Assembly (NCBI GenBank): GCA_910576775.1
Contig: CAJTJV010000032.1
Coordinates: forward strand, 1-34,006
Direction: 5' to 3'
DNA from: an uncultured Muribaculaceae bacterium
GTDB lineage: Bacteria; Bacteroidota; Bacteroidia; Bacteroidales; Muribaculaceae
Length of the DNA stretch: 34,006 bases
Below, in pieces: positions 1 to 6,878 of the stretch. The position numbers and the translations under genes are program-made. Within the stretch, counting starts at the first letter, position 1. Every line of letters begins with the position of its first letter. The notes under the pieces are model-generated. The model ran no database searches, had not been told where the DNA came from, and saw only the letters and a list, made by a program, of their open reading frames with translations.

Positions 1-13
1 GTTCAGTTGCAGG

Positions 14-118
14 ATGCCGATAACTTTCGAGTACATCGCAATTGAAATATTCAAAGCATTTTTGAAAGAGCCGTGCTTTTCTACCGGCTGGAAACATGTT
101 GTCGGGAATTTTTATTAA
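14..118 (+). other. Leader region with unassigned 34-codon open frame and repeat copy
   Basis: The 127 bases before the first clear gene hold no recognisable gene. A 34-codon frame runs from ATG at 14 to TAA at 116-118, but its stop overlaps the -7 element of the next gene and the product matches nothing I know. The frame contains the first copy of a 23-base repeat (32-54) that recurs inverted at 31488-31510; in both copies the repeat reads EYIAIEI in one frame. Whether any protein is made is unknown; a non-coding repeat or the 3' remnant of an element outside the window is equally possible. Confidence 0.2.
32..54 (+). repeat. Copy of a 23-base repeat (inverted partner at 31488-31510)
   Basis: TACATCGCAATTGAAATAT plus TCAA. 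It differs from the second copy at one base. Flanking similarity beyond the 23 bases is not clear. Confidence 0.6.
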
Positions 119-123
119 TTTTG
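116..123 (+). promoter_or_regulatory. Bacteroidetes -7 promoter element
   Basis: TAATTTTG matches the TAnnTTTG consensus of the Bacteroidetes primary sigma factor. It ends only four bases before the ATG at 128, so transcription would begin at or very near the start codon and the mRNA would be nearly leaderless. No convincing TTTG -33 element is seen at the usual spacing. Confidence 0.55.
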
Positions 124-127
124 CACT

Positions 128-448
128 ATGACACCTGAAGAAAAACTCAAAATAGAAGATAAGGTCGTAGAAATGCTCCGTACTGTCTACGATCCTGAGA
201 TTCCGGTCGATATCTACAGCCTCGGCCTTGTATATAATGTGGATCTTACTGATGATGGTGAGCTGAATGTCGACATGACGCTTACAGCCCCCAATTGTCC
301 GATGGCGGACTATATACTTGAAGATGTGAGAATGAAGCTCGAAAGCATCGATGGAGTAAAAAAGGTTAATGTGCGCATTGTCTTTGAGCCGGAATGGAAT
401 CAGGATATGATGAGCGAGGAAGCTAAGCTCGAACTCGGGCTTTTATGA
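128..448 (+). CDS. MIP18/DUF59 family Fe-S cluster assembly protein (SufT-like)
   Basis: A 106-residue protein with a complete MIP18 (DUF59) domain: the conserved YDPEIPVDIYSLGLVY block lies near residues 21-36 and the TAPNCPMADYI block, with the family's reactive cysteine, near residues 53-63. Family members (SufT, PaaD, and MIP18 in eukaryotes) help mature cytosolic Fe-S proteins. The length fits a stand-alone domain. The start at 128 is supported by the -7 element just upstream. The stop overlaps the ATG of the next gene by four bases (ATGA), so the two are probably co-translated, although the partner is a lipid A enzyme with no obvious Fe-S link. The family assignment is secure; the exact client proteins cannot be read from the sequence. 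Confidence 0.9.
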   Translation: MTPEEKLKIEDKVVEMLRTVYDPEIPVDIYSLGLVYNVDLTDDGELNVDMTLTAPNCPMADYILEDVRMKLESIDGVKKVNVRIVFEPEWNQDMMSEEAKLELGLL

Positions 449-1218
449 ACGTCCGGCGTACAAATACCTATTTTATCAGCGACGTCCATCTGGGCGCACG
501 CTATATCAGCGATGCGCGGGCGCACGAGAATCGCATTGTAGCATTCTTGCGTGCAATAGAGGCCGATGCAAAAGCACTTTATCTTCTCGGTGATATTCTG
601 GATTACTGGTTCGAATACCGCACTGTCGTGCCTCGCGGGTATGTCCGTTTTTTCGGGCAGCTTGCCCGGATGGCTGATGCCGGAGTGAGGATAATATGGT
701 TCACCGGCAATCACGACATATGGCTTTTCGACTATCTGCGCGACGAGATAGGAATGGAGGTTGTTGATGTTAAAGGCGGGATAGCCAGGCGCATTGACGG
801 AACGTTGTTCTATATGGGGCACGGTGATATGTTCGGGCGTCAGCCGACCGGTTATCGGATTCTACGGTCGGTATTTCACAATAAAGTATGTCAGAAACTT
901 TATTCCGGGCTGCATCCGCGATGGACACTGCCTTTTGCCCATGGCTGGAGTTCGCATAGCCGTAAAGGCCAGTGCCATCCTCCGGTGCCGCGTCTTTCAG
1001 ATAGAGCGCATTCTGTTGTCATGGATGAGGCCAGGCGGTTATGCGAGGCGTATCCTGATTTGCGTTATATCGTTTTAGGCCATCATCATGTGGCTGTTGA
1101 TGAGCCGGTGACGTCCGAGTGCAGGCTGTTGGTTCTCGGAAACTGGATTTCAGAGAGTACTTACGCCGTTTTCGACGGTTCGGACATAAGTCTCCGTGAG
1201 TGGAACGGCGAAATTTGA
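445..1218 (+). CDS. lpxH: UDP-2,3-diacylglucosamine diphosphatase (LpxH-type metallophosphoesterase)
   Basis: A 257-residue calcineurin-like phosphoesterase. The metal-binding motifs appear in order: DVHLG (residues 13-17), GDILDYW (49-55), GNHD (88-91), GHGD (125-128) and a late GHHH. The DYWFEY segment and overall length fit LpxH, which removes UMP from UDP-2,3-diacylglucosamine at the inner face of the cytoplasmic membrane, the fourth step of lipid A synthesis. The ATG overlaps the stop of the preceding gene, which indicates translational coupling. A related phosphoesterase with another substrate is possible, but LpxH is the usual assignment for this type in Bacteroidales. Confidence 0.85.
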   Translation: MNVRRTNTYFISDVHLGARYISDARAHENRIVAFLRAIEADAKALYLLGDILDYWFEYRTVVPRGYVRFFGQLARMADAGVRIIWFTGNHDIWLFDYLRDEIGMEVVDVKGGIARRIDGTLFYMGHGDMFGRQPTGYRILRSVFHNKVCQKLYSGLHPRWTLPFAHGWSSHSRKGQCHPPVPRLSDRAHSVVMDEARRLCEAYPDLRYIVLGHHHVAVDEPVTSECRLLVLGNWISESTYAVFDGSDISLREWNGEI

Positions 1219-1253
1219 CGCCTTGATGTAATTTTTCAGAATTTGGGGCGTCT

Positions 1254-1261
1254 TATTTTTG
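1254..1261 (+). promoter_or_regulatory. -7 promoter element for the ABC exporter operon
   Basis: TATTTTTG matches TAnnTTTG and ends 14 bases before the ATG at 1276. Because it lies inside a possible TTG-initiated extension from 1243, it argues that translation begins at 1276. Confidence 0.55.
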
Positions 1262-1275
1262 TAAATAAACTTATC

Positions 1276-2226
1276 ATGTCAGATTTTATACTTACAGCGG
1301 AGAATATCACCAAGGATTTCTCCAAGCACCGCGCCCTCGACAATGTGTCGATTGCCGTGCCGCGTGGGAAAGTCTACGGTCTGCTTGGCCCTAACGGCGC
1401 CGGCAAGACAACTCTTATACGAATAATCAACCATATTACGGCTCCCGACAGCGGGGTAGTGGTCTTCGACGGACATCAGCTCACGGCCGATGATATTGTG
1501 AACATAGGCTATCTGCCGGAAGAACGCGGTCTTTACAAGAAGATGAAGGTTGGTGATCAGGCGGTGTTTTTTGCCCGTCTGAAAGGATTGAGCCGCAAGC
1601 AGGCCGAGGGAGAGCTGCGCAAATGGTTTGAGAAGCTTGAGATTTCGGACTGGTGGAACCGCAAGGTGGAAGAGCTTTCCAAAGGAATGGCGCAGAAAGT
1701 GCAGTTCATCGTAACGGTGCTCCACCGCCCGAAGCTGCTTATTTTCGACGAACCTTTCTCCGGCTTCGACCCAATCAATGCCGGAATACTCAAACGCGAG
1801 ATTCTTCAGTTGCGCGACGAAGGCGCCACGATAATTTTCTCGACCCATAACATGGCTTCCGTAGAAGAATTATGTGACGAGATCACCCTGATCAACAAAA
1901 GCCATAACATACTGAGTGGTAATGTGCGTGAGATCCGCGAGCGCTTCAGTCGCAATGCATATGAACTTCAATTTGTCGGAGCTCCTTCAGCTTTGGAGAA
2001 TATCGAGGGGGCCAAGGTGACTCTCGGAGAAATCAATTCCGACGGATTTGCCAGCGCCGATATCGTATTGGACTCACCGGACCGCGTGCGCGATTTTATC
2101 GCACAGGCAAACCAACTCGTGACTATTGAATCTTTCCGTCGCCGTCTCTGTTCGATGGATAACATATTCGTGTCGGCGGTGGAGGAATCCGACCGGCTGT
2201 TCAACACTGTAAACCAAGCATTATGA
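1276..2226 (+). CDS. ABC transporter ATP-binding protein (NatA-type)
   Basis: A 316-residue ABC ATPase. Walker A GPNGAGKTT is at residues 38-46, the signature LSKGMAQ at 134-140, Walker B LLIFDEP at 154-160 and the switch histidine in STHNM at 191. A C-terminal ~90-residue extension follows the ATPase core, as in the DUF4162-containing NatA/CcmA-like exporters. It would power the permease encoded next, whose ATG overlaps this stop by four bases. The frame is open from a TTG at 1243, but ATG 1276 is chosen because it follows a -7 element and gives the normal family N-terminus. The substrate is unknown; Na+ export, drug or peptide export are the usual guesses for the family. Confidence 0.88.
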   Translation: MSDFILTAENITKDFSKHRALDNVSIAVPRGKVYGLLGPNGAGKTTLIRIINHITAPDSGVVVFDGHQLTADDIVNIGYLPEERGLYKKMKVGDQAVFFARLKGLSRKQAEGELRKWFEKLEISDWWNRKVEELSKGMAQKVQFIVTVLHRPKLLIFDEPFSGFDPINAGILKREILQLRDEGATIIFSTHNMASVEELCDEITLINKSHNILSGNVREIRERFSRNAYELQFVGAPSALENIEGAKVTLGEINSDGFASADIVLDSPDRVRDFIAQANQLVTIESFRRRLCSMDNIFVSAVEESDRLFNTVNQAL

Positions 2227-3485
2227 AATCGGCTCTCGGAATAGTGATATCGCGCGAATATCTTGAGCGCGTAAAGCGTAAAAGCTTTATTGTAAGCACA
2301 ATTTTTGTGCCTCTTTTTATGGTTGTCCTTATGGTTGCTCCGGCATTGTTCATGGTGTTGAGTGAACCGGAGAGTAAGGTAATCGCAGTAATCGATGACA
2401 GTGGCATCGTGGCTCCGCGTCTTCATGGTGACAATGATATGCGTTTTATCGTCACCGGCGATGAATCTGTCGATAGCGCACGTGCAAACTCCGCCTACGA
2501 CGCCATTCTTGTTATTGGACGCGACGCTGTGACAAAACCCGGTGAATCGATAACGCTCTATTCACACGGTTCTCTGACGCTGATGTCGGAATCTGCTATC
2601 CGCGACCAGATTACAGATGCTATAGAGGATGTGCGTCTACAGGATTACAATATAAGTAATCTGCGTCAGATTCTTGACGAGGTAAAGGTGGATTTGAGTC
2701 TGAATGTAATAGATATGGACAAGGGCGATGAATCAGCCACCTCGTCGGTGGTTTCATATGTCCTCGCTCTTGCCATGGATATGATGCTCTACATGTTCAT
2801 TCTCATATATGGCCAGATGGTGATGACATCCATTATCGAGGAAAAATCCAACCGTGTGCTCGAGCTTGTGGTATCGTCCGTCAAGCCCATGCAGCTTATG
2901 ATGGGCAAGATTGTCGGGGTCGGTCTTGTGGCACTCACTCAGATTCTGATATGGGCCGTGATTATCGGCGCATGTTCCGCATGGCTGATACCTTTTGTCG
3001 GTGGTTCGTCTGTCGCCGACGACCCAGATGTGGCAATGATACTCACGCAGCTTGGAAATGCAGGATATTTCATAAATCTCTTTGTGTTCATGCTGCTGTT
3101 TTTCATTGGCGGGTACCTGCTTTATTCGTCGATATTCGCGGCTATCGGTTCCGCTGTCGATAATATTCAGGACGCATCGCAGCTAACGACAATAGCTACA
3201 ATGCCGATTATAATCGGCATCGTGGTGTCGATGTCGGCGATACAGAATCCGTCATCTACTTTTGCCGTATGGTTGTCGATAATACCATTCACATCTCCTA
3301 TGACTATGATGGTCCGTCTTCCATTTGGTGTTCCGGTATGGGAACTCGTTGTATCGCTACTGGTTCTTTATGCCACGATAATTCTTTTTATCTGGGTGTG
3401 CGCCAAGATTTATCGTGTGGGTATTTTCCTTTATGGCAAAAAACCTACCGTAACTGAAATAATACGATGGGTGAGATATAAATAA
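2223..3485 (+). CDS. ABC-2 type transporter permease (NatB-like)
   Basis: A 420-residue membrane protein with the ABC-2 permease layout: a short cytoplasmic start, a first membrane helix near residues 20-40, a large extracytoplasmic loop of about 140 residues, then five or six hydrophobic helices from about residue 175 to 400. The MVMTSIIEEKSNRVLELVVSS segment at the cytoplasmic coupling region is characteristic of NatB-type permeases. It pairs with the ATPase just upstream through an ATGA overlap, giving a two-gene half-transporter set. A hairpin follows the stop. Substrate not predictable. Confidence 0.87.
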   Translation: MKSALGIVISREYLERVKRKSFIVSTIFVPLFMVVLMVAPALFMVLSEPESKVIAVIDDSGIVAPRLHGDNDMRFIVTGDESVDSARANSAYDAILVIGRDAVTKPGESITLYSHGSLTLMSESAIRDQITDAIEDVRLQDYNISNLRQILDEVKVDLSLNVIDMDKGDESATSSVVSYVLALAMDMMLYMFILIYGQMVMTSIIEEKSNRVLELVVSSVKPMQLMMGKIVGVGLVALTQILIWAVIIGACSAWLIPFVGGSSVADDPDVAMILTQLGNAGYFINLFVFMLLFFIGGYLLYSSIFAAIGSAVDNIQDASQLTTIATMPIIIGIVVSMSAIQNPSSTFAVWLSIIPFTSPMTMMVRLPFGVPVWELVVSLLVLYATIILFIWVCAKIYRVGIFLYGKKPTVTEIIRWVRYK

Positions 3486-3516
3486 GCCCTTCGATATTAA
3501 ATATCGTAAAATTGAT

Positions 3517-3547
3517 GTGCGGATGTACGAAAACAGTATGTCCGCAC
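3517..3547 (+). terminator. Hairpin after the ABC exporter operon
   Basis: A 12-bp stem (3517-3528 with 3536-3547, including two G-T pairs) closes a seven-base loop, GAAAACA. The downstream sequence is AT-rich without a clean T run, so termination strength is uncertain. A smaller AT palindrome (CGATAT/ATATCG at 3492-3506) lies just before it. Confidence 0.5.
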
Positions 3548-3633
3548 GTTAATTTAATAAAAGTGTTCTGTGTTGATATTCAGACTTAACGATTCGCTTT
3601 TTCTTTATTATTAATCCGGCATTCGATGGCTGA

Positions 3634-3666
3634 TTGCAATATATTCGAAAAAATTTTGTATCTTTA
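3634..3666 (+). promoter_or_regulatory. Probable rpoD promoter
   Basis: TTG at 3634-3636 and TATCTTTA at 3659-3666 (one mismatch to TAnnTTTG) are separated by 22 bases. The predicted start of transcription lies about 30 bases before the ATG at 3704. The surrounding intergenic stretch 3486-3703 otherwise holds only the hairpin described above. Confidence 0.4.
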
Positions 3667-3703
3667 CACGCCAATTGCAACTCTATATTTCCTTTAAAGA
3701 CAC

Positions 3704-4564
3704 ATGAGACAACTAAAAATCACCAAATCGATTACTAATCGCGAAAGTGCATCACTCGACAAATACCTTCAGGAAATTGGACGAGAAGAGCTTATCACAG
3801 TGGAAGAGGAAGTAGAGCTTGCCCAGCGTATCAGGCAGGGAGATCAGGCGGCGCTATCCAAACTGGTTAAAGCGAATCTTCGTTTTGTCGTGTCGGTAGC
3901 CAAGCAATACCAGAATCAGGGTCTTTCTTTACCCGATCTTATCAACGAAGGTAATGTGGGTCTTATAAAGGCGGCCCGCAAGTTCGACGAGACCCGTGGC
4001 TTCAAATTTATATCATATGCCGTATGGTGGATCCGTCAAAGTATTCTTCAGGCATTGGCAGAACAGAGCCGAATAGTCCGTCTTCCCCTCAATCAGGTAG
4101 GCTCCTTAAACAAAATAGGCAAAGCGCTTTCAAAGTTCGAGCAGGAGAACGAAAGGCGTCCTTCGGCAGACGAACTTGCAGAGACGCTTTCGGTTCCGGT
4201 GGAGAAAATCGCCGATACTCTTAAGGTTTCAGGCCGACATATTTCTGTGGACGCACCGTTTGTGGAAGGAGAGGACAACAGCCTTCTCGATGTTCTGACG
4301 AACGATGACAGTCCGATGGCTGATGCGGCTCTCACCCAGGAATCTCTTTCAAACGAGATTGAGAGGGTTCTGCGTCAGCTTCACGAACGAGAACGTGAAA
4401 TTCTGAAGATGTTTTTTGGTATCGGATGTCAGGAAATGACGCTTGAGGAAATAGGTGCGAAATTCGACTTAACCCGCGAGCGAGTCCGCCAGATAAAAGA
4501 AAAGGCTATCCGTCGCCTTAAAGGCCAGCGTAGCCTCTTGCTGAAAAGCTATCTCGGCACATAG
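3704..4564 (+). CDS. rpoD: Primary RNA polymerase sigma factor (short Bacteroidetes form)
   Basis: A 286-residue sigma-70 with region 1.2 near residues 16-33, region 2.3-2.4 near 98-121 (including YAVWWIRQSI), region 3 near 130-210 and the region 4.2 helix-turn-helix at 245-272 (LTRERVRQIKEKAIRRL). It lacks region 1.1 and the long insert of the E. coli protein, as is usual for Bacteroidetes primary sigma factors, which read the TTTG / TAnnTTTG promoters seen throughout this window. The ATG at 3704 gives the family's usual MRQLKITKSITNRES start. It stands alone, with its own promoter. Confidence 0.95.
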   Translation: MRQLKITKSITNRESASLDKYLQEIGREELITVEEEVELAQRIRQGDQAALSKLVKANLRFVVSVAKQYQNQGLSLPDLINEGNVGLIKAARKFDETRGFKFISYAVWWIRQSILQALAEQSRIVRLPLNQVGSLNKIGKALSKFEQENERRPSADELAETLSVPVEKIADTLKVSGRHISVDAPFVEGEDNSLLDVLTNDDSPMADAALTQESLSNEIERVLRQLHEREREILKMFFGIGCQEMTLEEIGAKFDLTRERVRQIKEKAIRRLKGQRSLLLKSYLGT

Positions 4565-4639
4565 GCCGACGGTGACTTTCGAGGTGGCGCCGGTTCCTTT
4601 TTCTGAGAGCGGGGTTGATGTCGTTTCCTGAACTATGGA

Positions 4640-4671
4640 TTTGTGCGATAGGTGAAAAATGCATAACTTTG
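4640..4671 (+). promoter_or_regulatory. recQ promoter (TTTG-N20-TAACTTTG)
   Basis: A -33 element TTTG at 4640-4643 and a -7 element TAACTTTG at 4664-4671 are separated by exactly 20 bases, a near-perfect Bacteroidetes promoter. The recQ ATG is at 4679, so the leader would be only a few bases long. Confidence 0.7.
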
Positions 4672-4678
4672 CATTGAA

Positions 4679-6811
4679 ATGACAGCAACCTTACGACAGC
4701 GGGCAGAGGCGCTTCTTGCAAAATTTTATGGGTACCGGTCGTTCCGTCCGGGACAGTATGAAATTATCGAGGCTGTGGCCGCTGGTCGTGACGCAGTTGT
4801 TGTAATGCCAACCGGCGGCGGTAAATCAATCTGCTATCAGTTGCCGGCGCTTCTCGCATCCGAAGGCTGTGCCATTATCATCTCCCCTCTGATAGCATTG
4901 ATGCAGGATCAGACACAGGCTCTTGTCGCCAACGGAATTCCTGCCGGTGCCATTCATTCCAATCAGGATGAAAGTATAAACCGCCATCTTGTAGAGGCGG
5001 CCGCAACAGGTCGTCTGAAACTGCTCTATATATCGCCGGAACGTCTGATTTCTGATTTTGACGTGTTCAGAAACATGCGTATAAGTCTTTTCGCTATCGA
5101 TGAGGCTCATTGTATATCGCAGTGGGGGCATGATTTCCGGCCGGTCTACACACAATTGTCTGCTTTGAAGGATGCCTTTCCTTATGTGCCGGTGATTGCG
5201 CTTACGGCCACTGCCGACCGTCTGACTCGCCGCGATATAATAGTCCAGCTAAGGCTGTCGAATCCATATTGTCTTCTGTCGTCGTTCGACAGACCCAATA
5301 TCTCGCTTAGTGTTTATCCTAATCCGGGAGCGAGAGAACGCAACCGTTTTATAGCCGACATGGTGCGTAAATATCCCCAGGATTCGGGGATTGTCTACTC
5401 TCTGTCACGAAAGGGTGCGGAGGAGACATACAAGGCGCTTACGGCGCTCGGAGTGCCGGCTGTTGTGTATCATGCCGGGATGACACCATTGCAGCGTGAG
5501 GCTTCCTTGAAAGCCTTTCTTGCCGGGAGGGTGCCTGTGGTATGTGCGACGATAGCTTTCGGCATGGGTATAGACAAAAGCAATATCCGATGGGTAGTTC
5601 ACGTGAACATGCCGGGAAACATTGAGAGTTATTATCAGGAAATCGGGCGTGCCGGCCGCGACGGACTTCCTGCGGAAGCTGTGATGTTCTATTCTCTTCA
5701 GGACGTCATTCTGAGACGGAACTTTGCCGACCAGTCAGGCCAGGCCGGTATCAATAAGGAAAAACTGGCTCGCATGCAGGCTTTTGCCGAGGCCGGCAAT
5801 TGCCGCCGCCGTATTCTTTTGAGTTATTTCGGCGAAGAATATACATGTGACTGTGGTAATTGTGACAATTGTCGCCGTCCGCCGAAACGCATCGACGGTA
5901 CTGTTATCGCACAGAAGGCTATCAGTGCTGTCTGTCGCACGGGAGGGAGGCTTACAATCTATTCCCTTGTGGCATTGTTGCGTGGGGAGCGTCGTTTCGA
6001 TCTCGTACAGGATGGTTTTACCGAATTACCGACTTTCGGTGTCGGCGCCGACATGAGCAAAGAGGAGTGGATGTCGTATGCCATGCAGATGATACAGCTC
6101 GGTATTTTCGATATTGCTTATGAGGATGCGAACCGACTGCGGGTGACTACGTTCGGAATGAAAGTTTTGCGATGTGTCGAAAAGATATTGCTTACAGTAT
6201 ATGTGCCTGTTGTTGCCGGAGCAGGGCGCAAGATGCGTGCTCCACGACCGGAGGCGCTTGATCCGGAACGTCAGCTCTTTGAACAGTTGAAGGCGGTGCG
6301 TGCTGATGTAGCCTCGGATGAAAATATGCTTCCGTACCTTGTTTTCGACGATGCCGCATTGCTTGACATGGCTAAGAAACGTCCGTCAGATATAGATGCG
6401 TTCCTGCACGTACAAGGCGTAAGTGAAAAGAAAGCCGTGATGTTCGGAAAGCGCTTTCTGCGGGAAATCAGAAAGTTTGAAGGTCTGTCTGCCAATGAAA
6501 GAGGTGTTACTTTCAAGGAGACTTTAGTGTTGTTCAACAGCGGGTGTTCTGTCGACGAGATCGCAGAGATAAAAAAGATAAAACCGGTTACTGTCTATGG
6601 GCATCTTGCTCGTCTCGTCGATGACGGCATGATAACGGATTTCCGCAAAATAATAAATCCGCAAGATTATATCGAGATAGTAAGAGAATATGACAGAAAT
6701 CCGGAAGACGCACGCGATATTCTCGCCGAGCGTTTCCCGCGGGGGCTGCCTATGGTTGCACTTGCCATAAGGCGCGTTTTGGCCGAAAAAAATCCTAATA
6801 TCAAAGAATAA
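4679..6811 (+). CDS. recQ: ATP-dependent DNA helicase RecQ with C-terminal extension
   Basis: A 710-residue RecQ helicase. Walker A PTGGGKS is at residues 44-50, DEAH at 141-144 followed by the aromatic-rich CISQWGHDF loop, and motif VI QEIGRAGRDG lies near 320-330. The zinc-binding cysteines follow the E. coli pattern (CRRR..., then CDCGNCDNC). An RQC winged helix comes next, an HRDC-like domain spans about 520-600, and a final ~100-residue helix-turn-helix segment (DEIAEIKKIKPVTVYGHL) makes it about 100 residues longer than E. coli RecQ. The product unwinds 3'-tailed DNA in recombination repair. Bacteroidales often encode more than one RecQ, so this may be one paralogue. Confidence 0.93.
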   Translation: MTATLRQRAEALLAKFYGYRSFRPGQYEIIEAVAAGRDAVVVMPTGGGKSICYQLPALLASEGCAIIISPLIALMQDQTQALVANGIPAGAIHSNQDESINRHLVEAAATGRLKLLYISPERLISDFDVFRNMRISLFAIDEAHCISQWGHDFRPVYTQLSALKDAFPYVPVIALTATADRLTRRDIIVQLRLSNPYCLLSSFDRPNISLSVYPNPGARERNRFIADMVRKYPQDSGIVYSLSRKGAEETYKALTALGVPAVVYHAGMTPLQREASLKAFLAGRVPVVCATIAFGMGIDKSNIRWVVHVNMPGNIESYYQEIGRAGRDGLPAEAVMFYSLQDVILRRNFADQSGQAGINKEKLARMQAFAEAGNCRRRILLSYFGEEYTCDCGNCDNCRRPPKRIDGTVIAQKAISAVCRTGGRLTIYSLVALLRGERRFDLVQDGFTELPTFGVGADMSKEEWMSYAMQMIQLGIFDIAYEDANRLRVTTFGMKVLRCVEKILLTVYVPVVAGAGRKMRAPRPEALDPERQLFEQLKAVRADVASDENMLPYLVFDDAALLDMAKKRPSDIDAFLHVQGVSEKKAVMFGKRFLREIRKFEGLSANERGVTFKETLVLFNSGCSVDEIAEIKKIKPVTVYGHLARLVDDGMITDFRKIINPQDYIEIVREYDRNPEDARDILAERFPRGLPMVALAIRRVLAEKNPNIKE

Positions 6812-6835
6812 TTTGCCGACAAACATTTTTTATCG

Positions 6836-6843
6836 TATTTTCG
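6836..6843 (+). promoter_or_regulatory. Possible -7 element before transketolase
   Basis: TATTTTCG differs from TAnnTTTG by one base and lies 35 bases before the tkt ATG. It suggests, weakly, that tkt is not only read from the recQ promoter. Confidence 0.3.
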
Positions 6844-6878
6844 CTGAATATTAAAACAACTATTAGCATAACTAATAT

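Noticed and set aside
70..80. 11-base match GCCGTGCTTTT also found at 31418-31428
   Set aside because: It is short, in direct and not inverted orientation relative to the 23-base repeat, and likely by chance in 34 kb.
1279..1848. 189-codon minus-strand open frame
   Set aside because: It is antisense to the Walker and signature motifs of the ABC ATPase.
4565..4620. Possible terminator after rpoD with T run near 4592
   Set aside because: The only stems I can draw depend on several G-T pairs and do not abut the T run.
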